Source of the DNA: Chlorella sorokiniana
Taxonomy: Eukaryota > Chlorophyta > Trebouxiophyceae > Chlorellales > Chlorellaceae
Reading direction: 5' to 3'
Length of the DNA stretch: 64,000 bases
Assembly (NCBI GenBank): GCA_025917655.1
Contig: CP084615.1
Location: 62,001-126,000, forward strand
The translations under genes and the position numbers were made by a program. Numbering within the stretch: the first letter of the stretch is position 1; each line of letters starts with the position of its first letter. The notes below the pieces were generated by a model, which saw only the letters and a list, made by a program, of their open reading frames with translations, had not been told where the DNA came from and made no database searches. Shown in pieces: positions 21,101 to 32,150 of the stretch.

Positions 21101-23237
21101 ATGCCTGCAGAGGCAGACAGAAACAGCAGCAACAGCTGGGCAGCGGCTCAGTCGCTCGCACAGCGGTTGGTGCCCCCTGCAGCAGCCCCCGGCGACGCGC
21201 TGCGGCAGGTGGCGGCTGCTTGGCCCGTCTGGGCCTCGGCAGGTTGCCGCCTTCCAGCTGGCAGACCATCTCCAGCGGCGCTGGCCAGCTGTCCCAGCCC
21301 AGAGCAGGCCGCTGCCGTGCTGCAGGCGGTGGCTCGGCGTGCGCTGCGCCTGCCGCTGGCTCAGCGCCAGCAGGAGCTTGCGCGGCACAGGGTGGTGAGG
21401 GGGCTGCTGGCAGCCCTGCGCCTGCCCAGCCCTCCCGCAGTCCAGCCTTGCCCAGCATTGGAAGCCGCAGCACCAGTGTCAGCAGCAGCAGCAGACGCAC
21501 CAGCATCAGCACCAAGTGTTGCAGGAATCGCACCATCACCAGCCGCAGCAGCCGCAGGCGGGTCGGCCTCAGCCGCCGCAGGAGCAACGTCGGCAGCAGC
21601 CGCAGGCGTCCCAGCGCCAGGGATGGACGGGGCCCTGCTGTGCTCGCTGGGCTCCCCGGCGGCCGTGTCGGCCGCGCTGTGGTCGCTGGCGGTGCTGGGC
21701 GGCAGCCTGTACTGGCAGGAGGAGGCGGAGGCGCTCTGCGCGCTGCTGCCTGCCTGCCGCTTCACCAAGCTATACCAGGTGGATGGCGGTGTGCCTGTGT
21801 GGTGTGTGTGTGTCTGTGTGTGTGCCTGTGAGGTGTGTGCCTGTGTGGTGTGTGTGCCTGTGTGTGTGGGTGTGTGGGTGGTGGGGGGGGGGGGGGGGGG
21901 CACGCGCCTCAGGCAGCAGGCGGCTTGGGGGCTGCGTACTCAAGGCTCCTCAAGCTGTCCACCCGACACCCTAAATCACCGCTGCCCCTGTGGCAGGTTT
22001 CTGACGTAGCTTGGGCCCTGGGCACGATGCGCCACCACACAGCCCACCTCCCTGGCTAGAACAGCAAGCGGCGGCGTTGCTGCAGCAGCAGCTGGCGGCG
22101 GCGGCGGCGGGGGAAGCAGGCGAAGGGGCGGGGGCGGGGGCCGCCCCTGCCTGCCCCGCATGTCCAGCGCTCTGTGGGGCCTTGCCACACTGGGCCACCG
22201 CCCTGTGCGCCTGCTGGATCTGCTGCCAGCGGCGCTGCAGGCGCAGCGGGCCCAGCAAGCTGGTGGCACCGGCGCGGCTAGAGAAGCTGCCGCGCAGCTG
22301 CCTGCCCTGGCCAGCGCGGGCTGGAGCGTGGCGGCGGCGGGGTGCCTGCGCCACCCGGCCGTTGCTGATCTGGCGGCTGAGCTGGCGGCGGTGGCTGCGG
22401 CCCTGCAGCCGCCCGCAGCAGCCAAAAAGCCACCCTGCTGCAGCTGCACCAGTTTGCCCTGGCTCTTCAGCAAGACGCAGAAGCGGCGACAAGTGCAATG
22501 CGCCTGCAAGAAAGAGAGGAGCCGCAGCATGACACCCGGGAAACGGAGCAGCACCCTGCGGTGGCTGCGTGGACGCTGCTGCAGCGGCAGCCCGCCGCGC
22601 TGGAGCTGCTGGCGGCGGCCGCCTCCGCATGGGCCGCAGAGGCTGAGCGGCGGGGCAGCAAGCAGGTGTCGGCGTGCCAGGCAGACGTGGCGGCCACGGC
22701 GCGTACCGGGCTGGGGCTGGCGGTGCGGGAAGAAAGCGTGGCGGCCGGCCTGTCGGGTGAGGCTGCCGCCTTGGGCTGGTGTTGCAGGCATGAGGCTGAT
22801 GTCGCTGCCACAGCTGCCCTGCGCAGGGAGTACTCTTTGTACTTATCACCACAACTGGACGCACTGCGCTGCCCCGCTGCCCTTTCAATCTGTCCGAACC
22901 CAACACCTGGGTCGACCCCCTCCCTGCAGTGGACATTGCTGTGCCCGCCCAGCGCCTGGCGATCGAGGTGGACGGACCCTCCCACTTCTGCCGTAACAGC
23001 AGCGGCCATGGAAGCAGCGCCGTGCAGCCCGCCCCGCAGCTCCCCACCGGCAGCACGCTGCTCAAGCGCCGCCTGCTGCACCGCGCAGGCTGGAGGGTGG
23101 CCAGCGTGGGTGCCGCCGATTGGGAGCGGCTGCGCAGTGCAGCGCAGAAGCGGGCGTACCTGGGTGCTGCCATCGCCGCTGCAAGTTCTATGCAGGATCT
23201 TGCAGACCTGCAAACTCCAAATGCGCAAATGCCCTGA
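21101..23237 (+). CDS. RAP-domain octotricopeptide-like organelle RNA-binding protein
   Basis: Exons 21101-21778, 21997-22756 and 22930-23237. The last exon is a typical RAP domain: DIAVPAQRLAIEVDGPSHF, then GSTLLKRRLLHRAGWRVASV and QKRAYLGAAI. Upstream segments such as AAVSAALWSLAVLGG, SDVAWALGTM and MSSALWGLATLGHRPVRLLD are OPR/FAST-like helical repeats. In chlorophytes OPR-RAP proteins sit in plastids or mitochondria and control maturation or translation of single organelle transcripts. A Gly/Ala/Gln-rich linker spans about 21.45-21.62 kb. The frame slips near 22065, 22150 and 22430. The start at 21101 is a guess because the frame is open upstream into the VASt gene; a fusion is possible. 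The target RNA cannot be inferred. Confidence 0.75.
21781..21900. repeat. TG-rich tract ending in a run of 18 G
   Basis: Lies inside a GT-AG intron of the RAP gene. TG dinucleotides broken by CC units lead into an unbroken G tract at 21883-21900. It can form G-quadruplex or slipped structures and is a likely place for length error. Confidence 0.9.
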
Positions 23238-23387
23238 GGGTGTAAGATCCCCTGCCCGAAGTATGGATTGAGGCTATGTTGCGGGTTGCAGTACTGCGGC
23301 AGGACTCAGCTGGTTGGCTGCTGGGCCCGTCTGCTGGCCTCTTTTTGCCCTCCCTGGCATTCTTCATTGCTGTAATAGTAAAACAGC

Positions 23388-24665
23388 ATGGCATACGGTG
23401 GGGAGTTCATCCCGGCTTCTGGGGGCGTCACAAACCCTTACCGAGTAGAGGCAAGTTGCGAAGTAAGGTTTTGCTACAGCTTGCACCAGTCAAGCAGGAA
23501 GGCGGGGAAACTGGGCGGGGCATCAAAAAGCACAACACACCGTGCCCGACCTCGGTTGGCCCCAAACTTGCGTTTCGCCTGGCTTCATGCTTAACAGGGA
23601 GATGATGCAAGCATGGCAATGCCGCCTGCAGCGACTCCTAGGCCGCTCCCAGTGCTCGGCCACCAACCCCGCCGCTGCACCCTTCCCTTTGACACCAGTA
23701 CGCCAAGACGAGCCGCGCGACGTGCACAGCGTGCAAGGAGCCCATTGGCAAAGGGGAGCTGCGCTTGGGCAGCCCCACACAGTTTGGCGAGAACCTGGGC
23801 TACAAGTGGCGGCACTGGTGGGTGTGCGCGGCAGGCTCGCGAGCGCATCTGACGGTCAGCGGCTCTGCCGCACACCGGGGGCGAACCGTTGCCCGCTGCT
23901 GATGCTCACCATTTCCCTCCGTCCCATCTGCGTTTCAGGGCTTGCCTGACCGACACAGTTCTGCACAACATGCGGAACAAGGTTGAGCGGCACAGCCAAG
24001 AGGAAGCGGTGGAAGGTCTGGACGCAATTCAGCCACAGGTGGGTGCTTGCGCTAGCGGCCTAAGGTGCCCGCCTGCCTCCCTGGTTCCCCTCTGGAATGA
24101 GGCCTCACCCACATGCCCCCCCCCCCCCCCCTCTTCCCCCTTTGCTGGCAGGACCAAGAGCGGGTGCTGCAGGCACTGGAGACAGGGGTGAGAGAGCAGA
24201 AGGAAACGAGCGAGGAGGAAGAAGAGGGAGACAGCGAGGGGAGGAGGCGGTGGCGCCACCAGTCAAGGTGCGGTCTGATTCAAAATGAGGGCACCCACAT
24301 GCCTGCCCGGCTGTGAAGCACATGCTGCTAGGCAAGGCTGAGCCCGGCTTTGCGTTGCAGACACCAGCGAAGCGCGGTCGCCCCAAATCCAGCAAGCCGA
24401 AGAAGAAGGCAGTGAAAGAGGAGGTGAGGCGGCGGCAAAGACGGCCAGCGCTGCTGGTAGACTGCAGCAGCCTTCTGCGCGGCCTCCTTCACTCTGCGTC
24501 TCACACTGGCTGCGTCTCACACTGGCTGTTTTGCCGCAGTATGAGGAGGTGGAGGAGGAGGAGGAGGAGGAGGAGGAGGAGGAAGGGGAGGAGGAGTGGC
24601 AGCCGCGAAAGGAGAGCCGGGCGGCACGGGCAGGCAGGCGCAGCGGGCGTGTGCGAGGGTTGTAG
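23388..24665 (+). CDS. Small PARP-type zinc finger protein with AT-hook
   Basis: Exons 23388-23450, 23699-23817, 23939-24038, 24152-24267, 24361-24423, 24540-24665. The first intron has a GC donor (GAG|GCAAGT); splicing it joins NPYRVE to YAKTSRATCTACKEP, the start of a zf-PARP domain. KWRHWACLTDTVL and the EGLDAIQPQ-DQERVLQAL segment complete it. zf-PARP fingers recognise DNA breaks in PARP1 and ligase III, but here there is no catalytic domain. After the finger come an acidic stretch, TPAKRGRPKSSKPKKK (an AT-hook), a long Glu run, and a basic C terminus. This suggests a nuclear DNA- or chromatin-binding protein of under 200 residues. The frame slips at the G run 24238-24241. Function beyond DNA binding is unknown. 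Confidence 0.85.
23451..23698 (+). other. GC-AG intron in the PARP-finger gene
   Basis: The donor GAG|GCAAGT is the textbook GC donor. Splicing restores PYRVEYAKTSRATC at the start of the zf-PARP domain and keeps phase 0. Confidence 0.85.
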
Positions 24666-24833
24666 ATGGCGGGTGCCTGCTTGCACACATGGCGAAGAAT
24701 GAAATACACCATGCTCGACTGTCAACTGAGATCAGCAAGGCGCAGCGGGGTGGCAGCTGCACCATGCTGGCAGAGGACGCATGAGCGGTGCGTGAGAAGC
24801 TCAAGCTCCTAACCTAGCCGCCGTGGAACTTGA
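24666..24833. other. Short convergent spacer
   Basis: 168 bp between two facing stop codons (the PARP-finger gene and XPA). No separate feature seen. Confidence 0.5.
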
Positions 24834-26160
24834 TCAAATGTCTTCCACTTCGCTGTCGCTCAGCGGCGCGCCGCCGTTGTGCGCGCTGCCGCCGTCCCCC
24901 TCTATGCGCTGCCTGATGCGCCGCAGCCGCTGCTCCTCCCGCTCCTCGCGGCGCTTGTCCTGTTCGCGGCGCTGCAGCGGGGCAGAAAGGGGCGGAGGGC
25001 AAGCAGCGCGTCTGCCTCACTCACCGCAGCACGCAGGGCAATCGCACTCTTGACGTAGCACACATGGCTTGCGCGTGCAAGATGTTTATTGGGACACGTA
25101 CTGTCTGTACCGCCCACCTTCATCCTGGCTTCCAAGCGGGCATCCAGCCGCGCCTGCTGGTGCTCAGCCAGCCCCTCGGCACCGCCGTGCTTGCGGTGCG
25201 CGGCCCGGGCCACCTGCCTCGAGCAGGCGACATGAACGCGAGCAGAGCCGTGAGTGGGCTTGGCAGGGCGTCAGACGAGCCAGTGGTGATTTTAGCGGTG
25301 GTTTTGGCAGTGCTGAGGGTGCGCTCAGCGGGTGGCGCGGCCAAAAAGAGTCAACACATGGGTTGCCTTTGCTGGCGCTGGAGGCTTGCAGGATCTGCTG
25401 GCTGCACGAAACCGGCTGGATGAAGCGCGGCTGCTCAGCTGCACCCGCATCAATCGCTGCGTCAAGGGGACACGCCCACAAGGCGCTGCTGCAGGTGCCC
25501 TTCAAGCCCCCTGGTTCTCGCACATCAGCCCCCCACCCCACCTGGCTCTCCAAGAACAGGTGCATGGGCTGCCAGTCCTTCTTGTGCGGGTTGGCCTTGC
25601 GCAGGCTGCCCAGCGGTGCCAGGTCAGCGTCGGTCAGGCTGTACCGTGCCTTGGCGGTGCTCTGCAGGCATCAAGGACGGTGCTGCTAATACATCGCACG
25701 CGATGCCGGCGAGTGTGATTCAAGCCGTGCAGCTGGAATGACAGGCAAAGGGACAGATGCAAGCGGGGGAGCCAGCACGATTGTGGCCGGAAGGCGGTGC
25801 CCTGCCTGCACGCTGGTCAACCCAACAGCCCAAAACTCAAAGTCATCGAGGAGATCGCCCACGTAAGGAAAAGCGCAGTACTGTTTGTAGGGATGGGAGG
25901 CAACCAATGCGGCGCACCTTGCTGACCAGGCTCTCCTGGCGCTTGCACTGCGAGCACAGCGTGACTCCAAAGGCCCGGAACCACTCGGCATTGAAGCTGA
26001 GGCTGTCGCAGCGGCTGCACCCGCCCCCGTGGCCTCTGGGTATTGATCGACTCGCTCCAAATCCAGCGGAGGAGCCCAGTCAACAGCGCCGCGCTGCTGG
26101 CGTGCCGCTGCCGCCGGGCGCCGGTGGCGGGAGGGGCGCCGCCTGAGGCTGCCGGGGCTG
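24834..26160 (-). CDS. XPA: XPA, nucleotide excision repair damage-verification protein
   Basis: Scaffold that binds damaged DNA and recruits TFIIH and ERCC1-XPF in the nucleus. Exons: about 26160-25918, 25661-25542 (40 codons), 25213-25118 (32 codons) and 24971-24834 (45 codons plus stop); all three later exons are in phase. The zinc finger is CSRC, 17 residues, CSQC, exactly the XPA C-x2-C-x17-C-x2-C spacing. It is followed by STAKARYSLTDADLAPL, LRKANPHKKDWQPMHLFL and the basic helix RREQDKRREEREEQRLRR, all diagnostic. The N-terminal segment RQQRGAVDWAPPLDL precedes the finger. The frame slips at the C run 26024-26028, just upstream of the first cysteine. The start codon was not identified. 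Divergent with the type II membrane gene. Confidence 0.9.
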
Positions 26161-26524
26161 CGGCGCCTCGGGCAGAAAGCCGCCCTCCACTTTGGTTCTC
26201 CCCTGGACGTCTCTATGACGTGAATAAGGTGGGTACTGCTCCGATTGGACAGCTAAAGAGCGAGACGCTCGCCAGCCTCGGATGTATAATTATGGTGTCC
26301 GTAGGGCGATCTCTGCATTCAGGCGGTCACCAATTGCCTCAGCCGTACCCTAAAGTCCCCGCTGGCGACACCTCACCAGCCGGCTTGCTCTCAGCGCTGG
26401 TAAATCATGCCATTGTGCTATCGCATCGTCCAACGATCGCATGCACCGCCGACCAAGGCGGCAGCCGGCGTTGTAGGCGCGCTGTGAGGTTCAGCTTTGT
26501 TTCGCCTGTTCCTTGGCGATCGCC
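26161..26524. promoter_or_regulatory. Divergent 5' region between XPA and the type II membrane gene
   Basis: About 360 bp, less GC-rich around 26220-26420. It holds the unresolved XPA start and probably both promoters. No specific element assigned. Confidence 0.35.
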
Positions 26525-28762
26525 ATGTCCTCCGACAACGGCAACGGCAAGGGGCAGAAGACCCTCAAGGCCGTGAACTTCAGGGTGTTGTGCCTGGTGT
26601 TTTTAATGATGGCGTTCGGCGCGCTTGCCTGCGTCTCCCTCACCGTAATGCGGGGCGTGCAGTCCGAGAATGCGTCACTCAGTGCCTACGTGAGGAATCT
26701 AGGTACGCCGGCGGTCTGGCAGGACCGACAGGCGGCGCCGATATCACCACGCTTACCGCCTACAAGCGCCGCTGAACACCGCTGCCGCCCTTGCTGCCTG
26801 CTGTGCTGCAGAGAAGGGCAGAGCATCCCTTTCCAAATCCCTCAAGGACACCAGCGCAAAGGTGCAGGAGCTGCTGAAGGAGGTGGGTGCTGCAGGCAAA
26901 GCGACCGTGCTTTGCGTCTCCCCACTGTTTTGTCCTGCCTGGCTTGGTGCTACGCCCAGCCATGCGCTGCCGGGCAGCGCACACACTGGCCGGCCGGCAT
27001 CTCGCATGGTCTCGCAGGGCAGCGAAGACAGCGCTTGCCTTGCCCGTTTGTATCGAGTGCCAGGCGCTGCTTGCGCTTGCCGCCGCCTGTGCCGCCTCTC
27101 GGACGTGATGTCGGCTCGCTGCTGCGCAGCCTGCCCAGCTGCATGCGGCATCCGCCCCGACGTGCACGCAGGTGGAGCAGCTGAAGGCGGATACCAGGAG
27201 GCAGTCCAACGAGCTGGCGCAAGCGCACGACGACCTGGCTGCGGTGAGCCTGCGCGGCGGCTGCTCGCCGGCCGCACATGAGCTGCATCCCCCTGCTTGA
27301 CCATGCATCAGTCTCCCTCCCGGGCCCGCTTCAAGTGCTGATCTGTTGTCAAGGGTGCTTCAGCCTTGCCCTGCGGCAAGTTTGCGCGACTGGGCTGCGG
27401 ATGGCTGACTCGACAGCATGTGCTCTGAACGAATGCCCCCTGCCTGCCCCCCCGACTCCAACCCTGTTGTTGAGCGCGCTTCTTGCCCCCAACGGCCTGC
27501 AGCTGCAGCAGGAGGAGCGGGGGGTGAAGCGGGAAGCCGATGAGGCGCGGCAGCAGGCCAAGGCGGCCGGCGACGAGGGCCGGCGCTGCGCCGGCCAGCT
27601 GGCCGAGGCCCAGGCCCAGGTGGGCTGGTGGCTGTGTGGGGGTTGCAGCGGTGTTCTTGTGTGTTGTTCGCCTGTGCAGGCATGGGCGCGTTGGATTCTC
27701 TTGCCTTCTGTTGTGTGTGTGTGTTGGGGGGTGGGGAGGGGGAAGGGGGGCCAGCCAGCAACTGCGCCAGGGGCAAACTAGAGCACTAGCCGGCTTAGGC
27801 GCTTGCGTGTTTGGGGAGGGGCCTGGCCAGCATCTTGCACACTGGCCGGGAACCCCCTCCTTGGAAGCATTCGAACCGCCTGCTTGCTCTGCGCATGCTG
27901 TTTCGGGTGCAGGTTGACTTGGCCCAAAGCGAGCTGAGGGCCGCGCAGCAGCAGCTGCAGGCCGCCAAGGCGCTGCAGGCCCAGGGCTCTCAAGGCGCTG
28001 CTGCCGTGGCCAGCCAGCAGGCGGCAGCCGGCGGCGTCGGCGCCGACTTGTCGGCTGCGCAGCAAGCGGCCGGTGGTAGTGGGGCCGCTGCGCTGGGCTC
28101 CCGCGCTGCAGCAGGCGACGGGGGGCACCAGGCTGCGGCGGCTGGGGCAGGCGAGGCGGGCGGGCTGGGCGGCACCCTGGCTCATGCCGTGGGAGCGCAT
28201 GCGGGGGGCACCAGCACGTAGCGGCCAAGCAGACGGCGGCGGAGCAGGCGGCGGCGGAGGCGCTGGCCAACCAGAAGGCCATGTATGGGCTTGGCAGCGC
28301 CGCCGCAAACGGCTCCGGCGGTGGCGCCGCCGCCACCAAAGCTGCCTCAGATGGTGGCGCGGGCGCCGGACTGGCGAGCGTGACAGAGGCGGTGCGTGGC
28401 CATGCAACGGGCGGCGGCTCGGCCCTCGCTGGGCACGCCGGCGGCACTGGCGCCGGCGCCGGTGGTGGGGCTGGGGGGGCCACAACTGGCGGCGACTCCT
28501 CGGTTGACCATGCCTTGGAGCTAGAGAGCGGCGGCGGCGGCACCCAGAACGCAGGGGCCGGCGACACCGGCAGCGCTGCATTCGGCGGCACCGACGACGG
28601 CCTCACAACCGGCGTGGAGGGCGGCGCGGCGGCAGATGTCGGCGGCGCGGCGGCGGCGCTGGGTGGCAGCAAGCATGCGCAGGCTGTGGGGGTGCGGGCC
28701 GGGCCCAGGGCCTGATCAGCAAGAGCGACGAGCAGGGCATGCCTCGGCTGGAGATCCAGTGA
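26525..28762 (+). CDS. Type II membrane protein with coiled coil and Gly/Ala tail
   Basis: Exons 26525-26702, 26812-26882, 27172-27243, 27503-27619, 27913-28762. The N terminus MSSDNGNGKGQKTLK is short and basic, followed by one membrane segment, VLCLVFLMMAFGALACVSL (about residues 22-40), so the rest should be lumenal. The next exons are heptad-like (SLKDTSAKVQELLKE, EQLKADTRRQSNELAQAHDD, the QQEERGVKREADEARQQAK block), giving a coiled-coil stalk. The last exon is a long Gly/Ala/Gln-rich region ending KSDEQGMPRLEIQ. The layout resembles golgin-type or GOLM1-like proteins, but I recognise no family. The frame slips at the G run 28203-28208 and near 28706. Function unknown. Confidence 0.65.
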
Positions 28763-29529
28763 TGACTCGCTGCTGAGGGCCGCATTGGTTGGCCCCTCGA
28801 TAAACCTTTTACACAGACTGAAGATGAACTGCACCCCTCTCCTTGAACAGACTGAATATGAGCCTTGTCCCTCTTCACTCCGCACGCTGTGTTGCTTGGC
28901 AGGCAGCCCATGCCATGCCTTCTTGCGTCGCTTACTAATCCTGTCGCTGCCAACTGCGCAGGCCACCGGCAGCCGCTGTTTTCTGGCTGCGAAGCCCTGC
29001 CATCGCATCAGACGCCTTGCCCAGTCTGTCAGCTACTGCCGTCTTGCCCACCCATCCATCCATCTGACCCTCCTCCCCTCTCCGCCTCAAGCCTGGCACC
29101 GCTCCTTGAACCGCCGATTGATCTGGCTGCAACGAGCAGTGCCCCAGCAGCCCACAGCTGGCCCTCTCTCTGCACTCTGGCCCCACGACAAAGTCACAAG
29201 CGTTCACTGGGCTTGCCAGGATCAAAGCTGGCCCTGCCAGCTGTGAGGGGGCCAATAACGTGCGGCGGAACAAGGGGCGAAGGCCAGGGTCGGGTCATGG
29301 CAAGGCTGCCAGGAAGTCATAAAATCAGTGCAGGCGGTCTAGGCGAGAGTGTGGCATGAGCAGCAGGCAGTGCGCAATGAGGAGGGAAGGGCATGGCAGG
29401 AGGTGTGTGTAGGCGTGAGGGAGGGCAGGGGCCTGCATGGGCCGCGCTTGTGCTGCCATGTGTTGGCACGACACGAGATGCAGCTCTGTTTGTCAAACGA
29501 GGGCTGCCTTGACCGGGTCATAAACAGCC
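28763..29529. other. Convergent 3' region
   Basis: About 770 bp between facing stop codons of the type II membrane gene and fatty acid 2-hydroxylase. It presumably holds both 3' UTRs. The plus strand is C/T-rich at 29030-29110. No further gene seen. Confidence 0.4.
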
Positions 29530-32150
29530 TCAGGCAGCCTTCTTCAGCATGTGGCGGCTCATGGTGGCAAAGAGGTGGTCGTAGAGAGTGGACGAAATGC
29601 CGTAGCCCACGGTCTCGCTGCATGTTGGGGGTGGGGGAGGGGGCGCAGTGCTTGTAAGTGTGAAAGCATAGCCCACAATCTCGCTACCAGGGCCAGCTCG
29701 CTGACGTGTGAGGGTTGACACCGCATGAGTTGTGCATGTGTTGGGTGTTGGGTGTGCTGGCCATGAACCCAGCCGCTGATCGCCTCAGGCCAACGCCCTG
29801 TAGCGATCGGACCACCCGCGCTGGCACCCCGCTCACTCCACATAGTGATGGTCCATGTGGCTGCTCTTCAGCACGTGCCCAACCAGCCAGTCCGCCCTGC
29901 AGCGATGGAGCGGCAGCAGGCGTGACCAACTGACCAACGGCGGCGGTGCAAGGGCCCCGCTGAGGCCGACAGGCGTGCGCAGAGAGCAGGCGGCGGGGGG
30001 GGAAGAGCGCACGCACGAAACGACCGCGCACCTGCCGCTGTGCAGGGCCCAGTGGGTGGTATCATACAGCACGTAGCCGGCCACGCCGCCGCCCAGCAAC
30101 GATGACGCCCAGGACTGCATGCGCTCAGGGGGCGGCCAGCACGAGTTGGAGTGTGAAGACTGGTGCAGCCAATCTGAAGCGTCTGGCTGGTGTTGGGGGC
30201 GCCGCCCAGCCAGTTTGGTGTGGAGCAACAGCTTGGTTTGGAGCGACAGCAGGCGCAGGCGAGGCAAGGCAACAGGGGCCAAATCCGCAACAGAAGAGCC
30301 GGCGCTGCGCTGCCACGCTAGGAAGCCGCCGGCCCTGCATGGATCCAGGTGCAGCCAGCAGCCAGCGGCGGCACACGCGAGCGGTGCCAGCAGCAGGGCG
30401 GGCGCCTCACCAGGGGCAGCAGCGCGTGCAGCAGGGCGTAGAACAGGGAGATGACGGCGGCGGCGGCGGCGGGCGGGAAGACGAGGCGGTCAAAGTCCAT
30501 GGGATACTTGTGGTGGTGGCTGCAGGCGGCACGTGAGGGGCAGTACATGCAGTACACGTAGTAAATGCAGTACAAGACGCGACAGGCGGTACTCCTTAGA
30601 AAACGGGGTGAGAGGCGCAGGCAGGGCGGACAGCCCCGGCGGCGCTTCTTGGGCAGCAGCCGCAGGCATGTGCAGCCCCCTGCCCAGCAGTGCAGCTGCA
30701 GCATGCGGTACCGCTGGACTGTGCCCTCAAGCCTCACCCGTGCAGCATGAAGTGCCACTCGATCGACTGTGGGGTCTTGGGGTCAAAGTGGAAACCGAAG
30801 CTGCGGGGGGCAAAGCGGCGCGGGCAGAGGTCGACGCATGCACTGGCAGCGCTGGAGAGGCAGGCAGGGCCTGGTGGGAGCGGCGGCGTGGCCGCAGCTC
30901 AGCCAAGGCACGCAAGACGGGAGGAGCGGAGCGAAGGAGGCATGCCCAGCAACAACAGCAGAGTGGAGCGGCAAAGAGGGGAGGCTCACCGATGGATGGA
31001 ATACTCCAGCAGCTGCCAGACCAGCACGCCAACCACAAAGGCGACGGGCAGCATGGCGGGCGGCAGGCCCCCGTCGCCACGCCCCGCCACATCAGCGCCG
31101 CCGCCACGGGCAGCCACAGCAGGGGAACCACATACCTGAAGGCGAGGGCGTTCCCGAGAGCGCATAAGAGGGAGAGGCGGCATACGTGTCAGGCACAGCG
31201 CAGATGTGCAGAACGACGCGCAGGCGTGCGCAATCGGGCCCGGGCATAGGTGAGCTCAACGCAGGCGGCCTGGGGTGAGGCCCACACCGCAGCCGCCTGC
31301 CCATTCAGGGGCAGCAAACGGGCGAAGAGTTTCCAGGAAAACGGAATTCCTTTTGAAGCGACAGCATACTGGCAGGTGCAGCTGCGCAGGAGGAGACACA
31401 GCTGCGCAAGCAGGCGCACCACTGGGTGCAGGTGAGTCGTTCCAGCAGCGGCTGGGCAAACATGATGGGGTGGCCAGTGGAGGGCGCCGCAATCCAGTCC
31501 AGGTACTGCTGCGGCTCCAGCCGCACCACCTGCGGGCGAGGAGGAATGCAGCAGAGGATTGAGGTGGGGCCGAGGCCGAGGCCGAAGCGCACAGCTAGTC
31601 GGGAGGGTGGGGAGGGAAGATGCGGCGGGGGCGGGCGGCAGGGCGCGTGCTGCACCGCCCCAGAGCACGCAGTCAGCCACCTGCCCACCTGTGGCAGCAG
31701 CGGCTTGGTTTCGTCCACCAGTTCGTCCAGGGAGGGCTCCGCCTGCGCCTCGTGGCCCTCCAGCCGCCCCACGCAGTAGCCCTCCAGCAGGGCGCGGGCG
31801 CCGCGCGAGTGGGGGTGGCCGTCGGCGCCGCCGCCCTGGAACGCTTCTGTGATGTCCTCCCCCGGTGGTCCTCCAGCAGCTGATGCGTGGAAGAAAGAAA
31901 GAGAGGGTGTGAGGGCTGGAACGGGTGGCACATGACAGCGAGCAGGCGGGGCGAGAGCCTGGCGGCGGCCGTGCACCTGGCGCCCGCCCGGGTGCATCAG
32001 CTCATCCAGGTTGACGTCATAGACGCCGCCCTTGAACAGGTAGACGTACGCGCCGCTGGCGGCCATGTCTGCCACCTCCTGGCGGGAGAAGACGCGCTTG
32101 GCTTTTGCCTCAGCTGCTGGCAGCGGAGGGTCGGGTTTGGCCGCTCCCAT
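29530..32150 (-). CDS. FA2H: Fatty acid 2-hydroxylase with N-terminal cytochrome b5 (Scs7/FA2H)
   Basis: ER membrane enzyme that 2-hydroxylates the acyl chain of ceramides using its fused cytochrome b5 as electron donor. Exons: 32150-31977, 31879-31689, 31529-31420, 31135-30990, 30800-30738, 30519-30411, 30114-30032, 29896-29837, 29617-29530. The cytochrome b5 part has YDVNLDELMHPGGR (haem His) and HSRGARALLEGYCVGRLEGH. The linker WIAAPSTGHPIMFAQP leads into YVVPLLWLPVAA. The di-iron histidine clusters are LLEYSIHRFGFHFD, IEWHFMLHGHHHKYPMDFDR, YDTTHWALHSG and SHMDHHYVDETVGYGIS. All exon joins keep phase. The frame slips at the C runs 31859-31863 and 31068-31072. An alternative upstream start is open but lacks an ATG, so 32150 is preferred. 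Confidence 0.95.

Noticed and set aside
24540-24610. GAG/GGA tract as a non-coding microsatellite
   Set aside because: It lies within the last exon of the PARP-finger gene and encodes a Glu run in the correct frame.
27308-29008. 566-codon minus-strand frame
   Set aside because: Pro/Ala/His-rich antisense of the type II membrane gene, including its introns and GT-rich tract; no start context or domains.
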